This document shows, one piece after another, positions 50,646-59,895 of a stretch of DNA of 64,000 nt. Position 1 is the first letter of the stretch. Each line of letters starts with the position of its first letter. The DNA lies in the NCBI RefSeq assembly GCF_013177675.1, contig NZ_CP042652.1, positions 62,001 to 126,000 on the forward strand. The letters are read 5' to 3'. The translations under genes and the position numbers were made by a program. The notes beneath the pieces were generated by a model that had not been told where the DNA came from, did not search any database, and worked only from the letters and a program-made list of their open reading frames with translations. The DNA comes from Arcobacter acticola (GTDB lineage: Bacteria; Campylobacterota; Campylobacteria; Campylobacterales; Arcobacteraceae).

Positions 50646-51560
50646 TTGGATGCTGTATTTGCTGTTTTACCTGTTTATTTTTTTATTTTACTTGGATTTT
50701 CTGCAAAAAAAATCTTTACGAACCAACTTGATGAAAAAACTCTAGTTTTAATTTCTTTATATTTTTTCCAACCAATTTTGATATTTTGGGGACTAACAAA
50801 AACACCTATCAATTATGAATTAATCGCTTCACCTTTTGCTTATTTATCTATTGTACTTATTTGTTTAGTATTTTTATTGTTGATTAATAAAAAAATATTT
50901 AAAGAAAGAAGTGATCAATCAGTTTATCTGGCATCTTCTCTTGTTGGAAATACAGGCAATCTTGGTATTCCTCTTGGAATTGCCATATTTGGTATTGAAT
51001 CTGTTCCCTATACAAGTATTATAAATATTGCGAATATCTTATTTATTTATATATTTTCAGTTTATTTTTTTGCAAGAGAACAGTTCTTATTAAAAGAAGC
51101 CATATATTCAATTTTAAAAATTCCTGCTATTTGGTTTGCCTTATTTGCACTTTTTGTTAATTATCAAGGTATTACAATTAATAAGCATATTTATACTGCA
51201 CTTGAAATGGGTGCATATACTTCAATGGTTATTCAATTGCTAATTTTTGGTATGTATTTATTTAATGTTAAAATCAAAACTATTCCTTGGCATATATCTA
51301 TACAAATTTCTGTAGTTAAGCATATATTTTTGCCTCTTGTTGGTTTAGTTTTTGTTTTATATTTTACAAATCTAAACTCTTATGTGGCTTCTATTTTAAT
51401 TATGGAGTTAATGGTACCCTTAGCGGTTAATAATGTAAATCTTGCAGCTTTATATAATTGTAAACCATTTAATGTTGCAGCTTCTGTTTTAGTTTCAACA
51501 GCATTATTTGCAATACTTCTTTATTTTAATATTGAAGTCATTAAGTATTTTATTAAGTAG
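50646..51560 (+). CDS. AEC-family transporter
   Basis: 304 residues with about ten membrane helices. The AEC crossover motif reads SSLVGNTGNLGIPLGIAIFG, close to that of the 6210-7136 paralogue. The start is TTG 50646. It lies 6 bp upstream of asnB and may be co-transcribed; this hints at an organic acid or amino acid linked to asparagine metabolism, but that is only positional. Confidence 0.82.
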   Translation: MDAVFAVLPVYFFILLGFSAKKIFTNQLDEKTLVLISLYFFQPILIFWGLTKTPINYELIASPFAYLSIVLICLVFLLLINKKIFKERSDQSVYLASSLVGNTGNLGIPLGIAIFGIESVPYTSIINIANILFIYIFSVYFFAREQFLLKEAIYSILKIPAIWFALFALFVNYQGITINKHIYTALEMGAYTSMVIQLLIFGMYLFNVKIKTIPWHISIQISVVKHIFLPLVGLVFVLYFTNLNSYVASILIMELMVPLAVNNVNLAALYNCKPFNVAASVLVSTALFAILLYFNIEVIKYFIK

Positions 51561-51566
51561 GTAATT

Positions 51567-53357
51567 ATGTGTGGAATTATAGGTACAAATTTTATTTCAG
51601 ATAAATTTGATAAATCATTAGAATTATTAAATAATAGAGGTCCAGATTTTCAAAAATCTATTATTCTTGATAATAAACAATTTGGGCATACTAGGCTTGC
51701 AATTATTGATTTAAATGAAGAAGCAAATCAGCCTATGATATTTGATGATATTTTACTTGTTTTCAATGGTGAAATTTACAATTATAAAGAATTGATTCAC
51801 GTGGAACAATTGCAATGTAAAACTCAAAGTGATAGTGAAGTACTAATTAGACTTTATCAAAAATATGAATTTGATTTTTTAAATAAACTAAATGGAATGT
51901 TTTCTTTTTGTCTTTATGATATGAAAAAAGATAGATATTTTTGTGCAAGGGATAGATATGGGAAAAAACCTTTTTTCTATTATTTTAAAGATAATAAGTT
52001 TATATTCTCTTCATCAATTAAATCAATATTAAACCTACTTGATTATAAACCAAATCTAAATAAAGTTGCAGTTTCAAAATATATGCAATATTTTGTTTCA
52101 TATGGAGAAGATACATTCTATCAAAATATATTTAAACTAGAATCATCTTCATATATGATTTATGAGCCTTTAAAGGCCCAAGAGCTTCTAAAAAAGAAAT
52201 ATTATAAGATTAACACATATAAAGCTATAAAGGATGAAAAACAGGCTTTAAATGATATAGAAGAGTTTTTATTTAAAAGTGTTGAATTAAGGCTTAATAG
52301 TGATGTAGAAGTTGCATCATTATTAAGTGGTGGAATTGATAGTTCGTTGATTTCTGCTTTATATACAAAAATTTCAGGCAAAAAGATAAATACTTTCAGT
52401 ATTGGTTATGATGAACATAAAAACTATTGTGAGTTATCTTATGCACAAATTACTGCAAAGCATATAGGTTCAAATCATAATCCTATTGAAATAAATCAAA
52501 AAGAGTATATTAATCATTTTGAAGAAACTTTAGAATTTTTGGAAGAACCACATGGAGATAGTGCTGCAATTCCTTTAAATATTTTAACTAAACAAATTCA
52601 TAAAGCAGGAATCAAAACTGTATTGTCAGGTGAAGGCAGTGATGAAATTTTTTTAGGGTATGATAACTATGCTAAATTTTTAAAATATTATGAATTCGAA
52701 AAAAGTTTATCATCTGAGCAAAATCTTTTTTTAAATGATATTATTGGAGCACTTCAAAACAATACAAAAGAAAGCGAATACTTAAGAAGAATAGTAAAAA
52801 AACAAAATCTTTATAATTCTTTTGGTGAAATATATACAGATATTCAAAGAAAAAGATTATTTAAAAAAGTTCCAACTTTTAAAAGTGAAACAGCAAAACA
52901 AGACCCTGTTGATTGGATGAGTTATATTGATTTAAAAATTTGGTTAGGAGAAGCTTTATTATCAAAAGTTGATAGAATTTCTATGGGTAATTCTTTAGAG
53001 GTTAGAACTCCATTCTTGGATTTTAATTTAGTAAACTATATGTTTAGTGTTGAATCAAAGATAAAAGTTGGAGATACAAATAAATATCTATTAAAGAAAA
53101 TTGCTTCAAAATATATTCCAAATGAGATTATAAATAGAACAAAAAAAGGCTTTAATTCACCCTTTAATGAATGGCTAAATAAAGAATACAAAAGTTCTAT
53201 TCTTGATGTTATACTTGACGTAAATAATAATACTAATTTGTTTAATGATGAATATATTTTGCATATCTATGAGTTATCTAAATCAAATAAATTTAAACAG
53301 CATTTGTATTCTCTTTTTATATTCTCTTTATGGTATAAAAAAGAGTATCTTTCTTAA
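51567..53357 (+). CDS. asnB: Asparagine synthase (glutamine-hydrolysing)
   Basis: 596 residues. The N-terminal class II amidotransferase starts MCGIIG with the nucleophilic Cys2, plus NNRGPDFQKS and FNGEIYNYKEL. The C-terminal synthetase domain has the pyrophosphate loop VASLLSGGIDSSLISAL, TVLSGEGSDEIFLGYDNY and MGNSLEVRTPFLDF. It makes asparagine from aspartate, glutamine and ATP. The presence of gatB in the same genome means a tRNA-dependent route also exists. Members near surface polysaccharide genes can instead amidate sugars, but no such genes are here. Confidence 0.9.
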   Translation: MCGIIGTNFISDKFDKSLELLNNRGPDFQKSIILDNKQFGHTRLAIIDLNEEANQPMIFDDILLVFNGEIYNYKELIHVEQLQCKTQSDSEVLIRLYQKYEFDFLNKLNGMFSFCLYDMKKDRYFCARDRYGKKPFFYYFKDNKFIFSSSIKSILNLLDYKPNLNKVAVSKYMQYFVSYGEDTFYQNIFKLESSSYMIYEPLKAQELLKKKYYKINTYKAIKDEKQALNDIEEFLFKSVELRLNSDVEVASLLSGGIDSSLISALYTKISGKKINTFSIGYDEHKNYCELSYAQITAKHIGSNHNPIEINQKEYINHFEETLEFLEEPHGDSAAIPLNILTKQIHKAGIKTVLSGEGSDEIFLGYDNYAKFLKYYEFEKSLSSEQNLFLNDIIGALQNNTKESEYLRRIVKKQNLYNSFGEIYTDIQRKRLFKKVPTFKSETAKQDPVDWMSYIDLKIWLGEALLSKVDRISMGNSLEVRTPFLDFNLVNYMFSVESKIKVGDTNKYLLKKIASKYIPNEIINRTKKGFNSPFNEWLNKEYKSSILDVILDVNNNTNLFNDEYILHIYELSKSNKFKQHLYSLFIFSLWYKKEYLS

Positions 53358-53413
53358 GAAAAAACATAGTAAAATCAAAGTTATTATAAATAAAAATTAT
53401 TAAAAGAGAAAAT

Positions 53414-53716
53414 ATGACTATATTAATACCCGTAGATTCAAAAAATAGAGATGAGTGTATAATTGCTTCAATTGAAGGAAATAAAGCTTGGGCGTTTGTT
53501 ACTTTAGATGAAGGTAAAATTGTAAAGGTTGAATTTTATGAAAGAAGAGAAGATATAAGTGTTTGGATTGATGCTGTTGTTGTAATAAATGATTTAGAGT
53601 ATGTATGGCCATTTATGGATGAAGGTATTATTGCATTAGTTGCACCTACACAAAAAAGTATTGATGAAATTGTTGAAGCTTTTTTATTCAAAGATTTACA
53701 TGATTTTTCAATCTAG
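53414..53716 (+). CDS. NifX/NifB-like small protein
   Basis: 100 residues. It opens MTILIPVDSKNRDECIIASI and has the compact alternating strand/helix pattern of the NifX/NafY (dinitrogenase iron-molybdenum cofactor-associated) superfamily. No nif genes are nearby and no metal-binding Cys or His cluster is visible, so a cofactor role is unproven. Its stop abuts the bluB start, so the two are translationally linked. Confidence 0.5.
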   Translation: MTILIPVDSKNRDECIIASIEGNKAWAFVTLDEGKIVKVEFYERREDISVWIDAVVVINDLEYVWPFMDEGIIALVAPTQKSIDEIVEAFLFKDLHDFSI

Positions 53717-54337
53717 ATGAAGTTTAATAAAAAAGATTTAAAAACGCTTACAAATATTATTGCCTCAAGACGGGACGTTAGAGGCAATAACTTTATAAAT
53801 AAAAAGATATCAAGTAAAAAACTTAACATTATTTTACAATCAGCTTTAAATGCCCCTTCTGTAGGATTTTCACAACCTTGGAAATTTATTATTGTTGATA
53901 AAGATAAACAAGATTTAGTTTACACTCATTTTATGAAATCATTTGAAAAAAGTAAAAAGAAATTTATTGATAGACCTTTATATAGTTCATTGAAACTTGA
54001 AGGTATCAAAGAATCTGATATTAATATTGCCGTTTACTATAAAAAATCATCTTCTAATACTCTAGGTCAAACCTATATGAAAAGAACAGGAGAGTATTCT
54101 GTTGTTTGCGCAATTCTAAATATGTGGCTTACTGCTCGTGCTTTAAATATTGGAATGGGATGGGTTTCTATTTTAAAACCTAAAAAGATAAATAAAATAT
54201 TTAATATGAATAAAAATCAATACAAGTTTATTGCTTATTTATGTCTTGGATATACAAAAGAATTTTATGATGAACCAGAACTAAAAAAATTAAAATGGAA
54301 TAAAAAACTCAAACTTGATGAATGCCTAATTAGTTAA
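53717..54337 (+). CDS. bluB: 5,6-dimethylbenzimidazole synthase (BluB-like)
   Basis: 206 residues of the nitroreductase fold. The BluB signature is present: IIASRRDVRGNNFI at the N terminus, ALNAPSVGFSQPWKFIIV, and GMGWVSILKPKKI near the C terminus. BluB destroys reduced FMN with oxygen to form the lower ligand of vitamin B12. No other cobalamin genes are in the window. It directly follows the NifX-like gene. A different nitroreductase-type flavoenzyme is the alternative. Confidence 0.78.
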   Translation: MKFNKKDLKTLTNIIASRRDVRGNNFINKKISSKKLNIILQSALNAPSVGFSQPWKFIIVDKDKQDLVYTHFMKSFEKSKKKFIDRPLYSSLKLEGIKESDINIAVYYKKSSSNTLGQTYMKRTGEYSVVCAILNMWLTARALNIGMGWVSILKPKKINKIFNMNKNQYKFIAYLCLGYTKEFYDEPELKKLKWNKKLKLDECLIS

Positions 54338-54391
54338 GCTTTTTAATATACACCTAGATATATAATATTCAACTTATTACAAGGAGTATAA

Positions 54392-55456
54392 ATGAAAAAA
54401 TCAATTAGAAAATTTTCTTTCTTTGTTGTTTGCATAGGACTATTGTCTTCTTTAAATGCAGATGATAAAGTTTATAAATTTACTATGGCTACAACATGGA
54501 CTGAAACAGCTACGCCACTTATAGATTCAGCTAAAAATATGGCTGATATGGCTTTCAAAATGTCAAATGGTAGAATTGAAATTAAAGTAGATTCTGCAAA
54601 TAAACATAAAGCACCTTTAGCTGTGCTTGATATGGTTAAAGGTGGGCAATATGATATGGGCCACACAGCTTCATATTATTGGAAAGGTAAAGATATAAAT
54701 ACTTTACCATTTACTTCTATGCCTTTTGGTTTAACTTCTCCAGAACAATATGCATGGTTTTATCATGGTGGTGGTATGGAACTTATGAAAAAAGTTTATG
54801 ATAAACATGGTGTTTTATCATTCCCAGGTGGAAGTACAGGTGTTCAAATGGGAGGATGGTTTAAAAAAGAAATCAATACTCTTGATGATCTAAAAGGTCT
54901 AAAAATGAGAATTCCAGGTTTTGCAGGTGAAATCATGGCTAAACTTGATGTTCAAGTTAGTAATATTCCTTCTGGTGAATTATTTACTTCTTTAGAAATG
55001 GGAACTATTGATGCTTTAGAATGGGTTGGACCTTCAATGGACATTAGTATGGGATTTCATAAAATTGCACCATATTATTATACAGGTTGGCATGAACCAG
55101 CATCTGAAATGCAATTTATCATAAATACTAAGAAGTTTGATAAACTTCCTGCTGATTTAAAAGAGATTATGGTTAATGCAATTAGATTAAGTGCTTATGA
55201 CATGTATATTCAAAATTATGATATGAACGCAGTTGCATGGCAACAAATGAAAACTGAATATCCAAATATTCAGGTTAAAACATTCGCAAAACCAATCATG
55301 GATGCAATGAAAAAAGCTAATCAAGAATTAAGAACTGAAATGGGAGCTACTAGCCCTTTATTAAAAGAAATCTTAGATTCACAAGATGTATATATGAAAA
55401 AAGTTAGAGAGTGGACTAAAATGTCTGACTACTTATACTTAAAAGATAATTTATAA
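54392..55456 (+). CDS. dctP: Orphan TRAP substrate-binding protein (DctP, TakP-like)
   Basis: 354 residues with a signal peptide (FFVVCIGLLSSLNA). It is a close paralogue of the dctP product at 21438-22502, the same length with long shared stretches such as YYWKGKDI, GLKMRIPGFAGE and DISMGFHKIAPYYYTGWHEP. The Arg of the carboxylate-binding motif is kept. No permease genes flank it and its promoter lacks the TRTCAT repeats. It may serve the DctQM at 19.3-21.3 kb with a different ligand or at different times. A two-way terminator follows. Confidence 0.88.
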   Translation: MKKSIRKFSFFVVCIGLLSSLNADDKVYKFTMATTWTETATPLIDSAKNMADMAFKMSNGRIEIKVDSANKHKAPLAVLDMVKGGQYDMGHTASYYWKGKDINTLPFTSMPFGLTSPEQYAWFYHGGGMELMKKVYDKHGVLSFPGGSTGVQMGGWFKKEINTLDDLKGLKMRIPGFAGEIMAKLDVQVSNIPSGELFTSLEMGTIDALEWVGPSMDISMGFHKIAPYYYTGWHEPASEMQFIINTKKFDKLPADLKEIMVNAIRLSAYDMYIQNYDMNAVAWQQMKTEYPNIQVKTFAKPIMDAMKKANQELRTEMGATSPLLKEILDSQDVYMKKVREWTKMSDYLYLKDNL

Positions 55457-55461
55457 TTTTA

Positions 55462-55489
55462 AAATAAAGAGGATTAAACCTCTTTATTT
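55462..55489. terminator. Bidirectional terminator between orphan dctP and the sdhB-like gene
   Basis: Exact 11-bp stem AAATAAAGAGG / CCTCTTTATTT with a 6-nt loop in the 34-bp gap between two convergent genes; A/T runs lie on both sides. Confidence 0.75.
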
Positions 55490-55490
55490 A

Positions 55491-56225
55491 TTAAAATCCA
55501 TTTGGATTAAATCCCCCAAAATCATCATCAAAATTTGTTCCATAAGCAAAAGTTTGCATATTTGGATTATCATATCCATTTTGTACTGAAATATTTTGTA
55601 ATTGCATAATATCTGCTTTTGGATCTATTCCTTGTGGACAAACTAAAGTACAAGCACTACATAAAGTACAATCCCAAATTCCATTAGCTTGAATATTACT
55701 TACTATATTTGCTCCAGAAGCGTTTTTCTTTTCATTTATATATCTAAGCGCTCTTGTTAGTGCAAAAGGCCCTAGAAACTCTTTATTTACTTCATAAACA
55801 GGGCATGAACTATAACATGCGTTGCATAGTATGCAATTACTTTGTAAATCTATAATTTTAATGTCTTTCTGACTTATATTAACCACTTGATTCTCTTCAA
55901 TAAAGCTTTTTGTTTTCTTTATCAAAAATGTTTCATGTGAAACATCTGCAACTAAATCTTTTATAATGGTGCTGTTATTTATAGGCTCAATTAGATCTGA
56001 ATCTTTTATTTTTGTTTTACACGCAAGTTTCTCTACTCCATTAACTTTAATGGCACATGAACCACAAACTCCACTTTTACATCCACATCTAAATGTCAAA
56101 GTTGAATCAATATTAATTTTAATTTCATATAAAGCTTTTAATAAATTATCTTCCTTTATATCATATTGATACACTTTATTTTCAAATGATTTATCTTTAG
56201 AAAATCTTTTTATATTAATCTTCAT
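55491..56225 (-). CDS. sdhB: Succinate dehydrogenase/fumarate reductase-type iron-sulfur subunit
   Basis: 244 residues. The 2Fe-2S motif is CGCKSGVCGSCAIKVNG with a fourth Cys in LACKTKI. The C-terminal cluster motifs are CILCNACYSSCPV and CTLCSACTLVCPQGIDP. It passes electrons between the flavoprotein encoded just upstream (4-bp overlap) and another carrier. No membrane anchor gene (SdhC/D or SdhE) adjoins it, unlike standard succinate:quinone oxidoreductases. Confidence 0.85.
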   Translation of the reverse strand: MKINIKRFSKDKSFENKVYQYDIKEDNLLKALYEIKINIDSTLTFRCGCKSGVCGSCAIKVNGVEKLACKTKIKDSDLIEPINNSTIIKDLVADVSHETFLIKKTKSFIEENQVVNISQKDIKIIDLQSNCILCNACYSSCPVYEVNKEFLGPFALTRALRYINEKKNASGANIVSNIQANGIWDCTLCSACTLVCPQGIDPKADIMQLQNISVQNGYDNPNMQTFAYGTNFDDDFGGFNPNGF

Positions 56226-57826
56226 TTGATATCCTCAAATTCTATGTTAGAATTTTTATTAATTTTATAAACTTTTGAACATTTTTCATAGCTAGCATCT
56301 GTATTTGGATAATCAGTTCTATAATGTCCTCCTCTACTTTCTTTTCGCTTAATTGCACAAAGAGTTGTAATAATTGCTATATCTAAAATATTTCTAAATT
56401 CTATAAACTCAACAAGATTTTTGTTATATTCAATTGATTTATCTGTAATTCCCATTTTAGGCAATTTATTTTTTATTTCATATAGTTCATTTAGTAATAA
56501 ATTCATTTTATCTTCATTTCTAAATAATCCTAAATTCTCAAATAAAGTATCTCCTAGAATTTCTTTATACTTATAAAAGTTTTCGATATTTGGAAGAGAG
56601 TATACATTTTCTTTATCTATTAAATCTTCTTTATATTGTAATGAATTTGATATATCAAATTCATTTACTTTATTTGATTGAATTGAAGCATTTAATCCAG
56701 CTACTTTACCGAATGTAACAATTTCTAATAAAGAGTTTCCACCAAGCCTATTTGCACCATGTATATAAGCTTGAGCACACTCACCACAAGCATAAAGATT
56801 TGATATATTTGTTTTTGTATCTTTATCTGTTTTTATTCCACCCATAGAATAGTGAGCAGCAGGAGTAATAGGAAGAATTTCTTCTTCTATCTTTATATTT
56901 GAAAATTCATAGGCTAAATTTCTTTCTTGTGGCATTAACTCTTTTATTTTATCTAGTCCTAAATGCCTTAAATCAAGGAATACTTTTTCTCCTATTTTAA
57001 TTTTTTCATATATAGCTCTTGAAACTTCATCTCTAGGTTTTAATTCATCAATAAATCTTTTTTCATTTATATCAACAAGATGTCCACCCTCACCTCTAGC
57101 ACTTTCACTTATTAATATATTTGAATTCTCAAGTGTTGTTGGATGAAATTGTACAAACTCCATATTAGATAATTCACACCCTGCTTTATATGCTATATTA
57201 ATTCCATCAGCAGTATTTGAATATGAATTTGTTGAGTGATTGTAGTAAATACCAGCATATCCACCACTTGCAATAATTGTAGTTTTTGATAGGAATTCTT
57301 TTATCTCTCCTATTTGTATATCAAGGGCTGTTATTCCTTTACATATTTTATCTTCAATAATAAGATTTAAAGCTAGATGTTCGTTTTTAAAGTCTATGCC
57401 CTCTTTTATACATTGATCATAAAGTGTATGAAGTATCTTTAATCCAGTATAATCACTTGAGTAACATGTTCTGATTTTTTGTGTTCCACCAAATTTTCTT
57501 TGAGCAATTCTATTATCTTTATCCCTATTGAATGGAACTCCAATGGAATCTAGCCAATATATTGTTTCTTTAGCATTTTCACACATAAATTTTATAGTAT
57601 CTTTATTTGCGAGTTTAAAAGACGCATTATAGGTATCTTGTGTGTGTATATCAACACTATCATCATCTTCATATAAAACAGCGTTTATTCCACCTTGTGC
57701 TTGTACACTTTGAGAATGTGTTGGATAAGTTTTTGAAACCACTAAAACATTTGAACCATTTTTTTTTGCATTTAATGCAGCTGTTAGTCCAGCTATTCCT
57801 GAGCCTATAATTAATACATCAATCAT
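56222..57826 (-). CDS. sdhA: Succinate dehydrogenase/fumarate reductase-type flavoprotein
   Basis: 534 residues, shorter than E. coli FrdA (602) or SdhA (588). The N-terminal FAD loop is VLIIGSGIAGLTAALNA. The active-site residues are kept: HPTTL, ESARGEGGHLVD, LKPRDEVSRAI, AAHYSMGG and GANRLGGNSLLE. At the place of the His that binds FAD covalently (SHTVAAQGG-type motif), this protein reads SQSVQAQGG, so FAD should be non-covalent. No Tat signal is present; the pair is cytoplasmic. Direction (fumarate reduction versus succinate oxidation) and partner are unknown. Confidence 0.82.
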   Translation of the reverse strand: MIDVLIIGSGIAGLTAALNAKKNGSNVLVVSKTYPTHSQSVQAQGGINAVLYEDDDSVDIHTQDTYNASFKLANKDTIKFMCENAKETIYWLDSIGVPFNRDKDNRIAQRKFGGTQKIRTCYSSDYTGLKILHTLYDQCIKEGIDFKNEHLALNLIIEDKICKGITALDIQIGEIKEFLSKTTIIASGGYAGIYYNHSTNSYSNTADGINIAYKAGCELSNMEFVQFHPTTLENSNILISESARGEGGHLVDINEKRFIDELKPRDEVSRAIYEKIKIGEKVFLDLRHLGLDKIKELMPQERNLAYEFSNIKIEEEILPITPAAHYSMGGIKTDKDTKTNISNLYACGECAQAYIHGANRLGGNSLLEIVTFGKVAGLNASIQSNKVNEFDISNSLQYKEDLIDKENVYSLPNIENFYKYKEILGDTLFENLGLFRNEDKMNLLLNELYEIKNKLPKMGITDKSIEYNKNLVEFIEFRNILDIAIITTLCAIKRKESRGGHYRTDYPNTDASYEKCSKVYKINKNSNIEFEDIK

Positions 57827-57827
57827 A

Positions 57828-58205
57828 TTAATCCCAAAATTCTTTTAAAGGTTCAATCTTCTCACTTTTTGCACTATTTGAATCAAAAGAAAAATCTATT
57901 TTATCAATTTCATCAAGAGCATGTTGATATTCTTCGCTTGTAATTTGTTCCTCTATTTGCTTAGTTGATTCAAGGTTTTCTTTTTTAATATTTTGATTAA
58001 AACTCTTTTCTTTTAATTTTAAATAGTCATTCATGATTTTTTCATATTCATTAAAATCTAAAAGTATGATGCCAGGTTTTCCATCTCTTAGTATTATTGC
58101 TTTCTCAATCTCATTTTTATTTAATTTATCAAATATATTTTTACTTTTTCTAACTAATTCAGTAGAAGAAAACATTTCATTTGATGTATATTGCAGTAAG
58201 CCCAT
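57828..58205 (-). CDS. Phd/YefM-like antitoxin-type protein with acidic C-terminal tail
   Basis: 125 residues. The first 60 resemble Phd/YefM antitoxins (SSTELVRKSKNIFDKL, KAIILRDGKPGIILLDFNEY). The following 65 residues are highly charged and probably disordered or coiled (LKLKEKSFNQNIKKENLES), with no toxin gene adjacent. The sdhA-like gene starts 1 bp downstream. A perfect 16-bp palindrome overlaps the promoter region just upstream, in keeping with autoregulation. It may have been recruited as a local repressor. Confidence 0.6.
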   Translation of the reverse strand: MGLLQYTSNEMFSSTELVRKSKNIFDKLNKNEIEKAIILRDGKPGIILLDFNEYEKIMNDYLKLKEKSFNQNIKKENLESTKQIEEQITSEEYQHALDEIDKIDFSFDSNSAKSEKIEPLKEFWD

Positions 58206-58217
58206 TTTTACTCCTTT

Positions 58218-58233
58218 ACATATTATAATATGT
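58218..58233. promoter_or_regulatory. Perfect 16-bp palindrome upstream of the Phd-like gene
   Basis: ACATATTATAATATGT reads the same on both strands and lies 13 bp before the start codon, touching the ribosome-binding site region. It is a likely operator for the Phd-like protein, by analogy to Phd/YefM autoregulation; it also contains a TATAAT-like core. Confidence 0.5.
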
Positions 58234-58467
58234 ATTGTAACACAAATTAAAATTTATTATGATTTTTTTAATATATTAAAATTTAAATTTATTAAATAAA
58301 TAAAAGACCATTTTATAGTTAAATTATTTAGATTTTAAAAATACTATAAACAAATTGGCTTAATATAATTAGTTTGCAATAAATTGAGTAAATGTATTTT
58401 ATATTTTTGATTAATAAAATTATAAATTGAGTTTTAATAGTAAATAATTGGTGTATTTTAATAGATT

Positions 58468-58494
58468 AAATAACATCTAAAAAAGATGTTATTT
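58468..58494 (-). terminator. Stem-loop at the end of the PIN-PhoH gene
   Basis: AAATAACATCT pairs exactly with AGATGTTATTT around a 5-A loop (T5 on the minus strand). The stop codon lies within the stem. Confidence 0.6.
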
Positions 58495-59895
58495 AGAGAA
58501 AATTTCTTCAGCCCACTCTGTAATAGGACCTCTTAGAACTTTTTGTAATTTAATTGCAAATGAATTTACAAGTGTATTTTCATTTTTACTTGATTTTAAA
58601 AGTGTAGTTAAAGCATTAGTATATTTATTTACATAGAAGTTATCTATTTGTTTATTTGATCCTAAAATAACCACTTTACAAGAACTATCAATTCTAGATA
58701 AAACCATTTGCATAGTTTTATTAGACATGTTTTGTGCTTCATCAATTATAATAAATGAATTAGATAGTGTTCTACCACGCATTTCCCCTACCCACATGGT
58801 CTCAATTCCATAATTGCCAATCATTTGTTCGATTCTAGCAGTTACTTCGCTGTCGTCCAATTCTGACACTATTATATCAGGAGTTTTTTTATTTCTTTTT
58901 CTTTTATGCTCTGTTCTAATAATATAATCTAAGCTGTCCATTAAAGGGTGATTATATATTCTAAATTTTTCTTCAAGACCAGGAAGATAACCTACATCTT
59001 CACCTTTATCAAGTGATTCAATTGAGTTTCTAATATAAATGATTTTTTGAAAATGTTTTTGACGTACGAGTTTTAATGCTCCACTTAATGCTAAAAGAGT
59101 TTTTCCAGAACCTGCTTTTGCTTCTACAATTAGAACATTATAAAAATGATTTAGAATTGCATCTGAAAAAAAGAGTTGTTCTTTATTTAAGGGAGTAATT
59201 ATTTGATCTCTAATTTCATCTTCATCTAAAACTCTTATTCTTTTATTTTGAATATTTGCTAAAACTACTTGATCTGAGGCTTCAACATTAAAACAGTATG
59301 AGAAGTTATATGGTTTATATTCTTTATCAAATTTACTTATTTCTTGATTATCAAGAAATTCTAAGTCTTTAAATTTTATATCAAGGTCTTTAATAAATTC
59401 AAAATCAAAATTGTCCTTATCCTTACCTACAAGGGCATCTGTTTTAATATCAAGAGATACAGCCCTAGTTCTTGCCATTATATCTAAAGATAAAAATTCA
59501 ACTTGATTACTGTAGTAAGTATTTGCAAATGTTGCAATTTCAAGAATTTTTCTATCGTTTATTATATTTGGCGAAACATTTTTTATATTAACTAAATATT
59601 CGTCTTTTGAAATAATATCTATAATAGTATTTTTATCATTTTGAATTTTTAATCTTATAATTTTATATGAATCTTTTTTTACAGAATCTAAGATTTTTGA
59701 ATTCTCAAGTATTCTTGCAAATTCTCTTGCTTGAAAATTTATTTCATCAAAACCACTCTTTTTACTATCAAGTTCATCTAAAACTGTTTCAGGTAAAACA
59801 ATAAGATTCTTTCCTTCTTGAGATAACTTATAAATATTTGTAGCATCTTCTAACAATATATTTGTATCTAATACGTAGTATTTTTCAAATTTCAT
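58489..59895 (-). CDS. phoH: PIN-PhoH family protein (PhoH2)
   Basis: 468 residues: an N-terminal PIN nuclease domain (YYVLDTNILLEDA, PETVLDELDSKKSG) fused to a PhoH-type ATPase with Walker A EAKAGSGKTLLALSGAL and Walker B FIIIDEAQNMSNKTM. PhoH2 proteins couple ATP-driven RNA unwinding to RNA cleavage. The gene overlaps hemJ by 4 bp on the minus strand and ends at a stem-loop. Confidence 0.9.
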   Translation of the reverse strand: MKFEKYYVLDTNILLEDATNIYKLSQEGKNLIVLPETVLDELDSKKSGFDEINFQAREFARILENSKILDSVKKDSYKIIRLKIQNDKNTIIDIISKDEYLVNIKNVSPNIINDRKILEIATFANTYYSNQVEFLSLDIMARTRAVSLDIKTDALVGKDKDNFDFEFIKDLDIKFKDLEFLDNQEISKFDKEYKPYNFSYCFNVEASDQVVLANIQNKRIRVLDEDEIRDQIITPLNKEQLFFSDAILNHFYNVLIVEAKAGSGKTLLALSGALKLVRQKHFQKIIYIRNSIESLDKGEDVGYLPGLEEKFRIYNHPLMDSLDYIIRTEHKRKRNKKTPDIIVSELDDSEVTARIEQMIGNYGIETMWVGEMRGRTLSNSFIIIDEAQNMSNKTMQMVLSRIDSSCKVVILGSNKQIDNFYVNKYTNALTTLLKSSKNENTLVNSFAIKLQKVLRGPITEWAEEIFSK

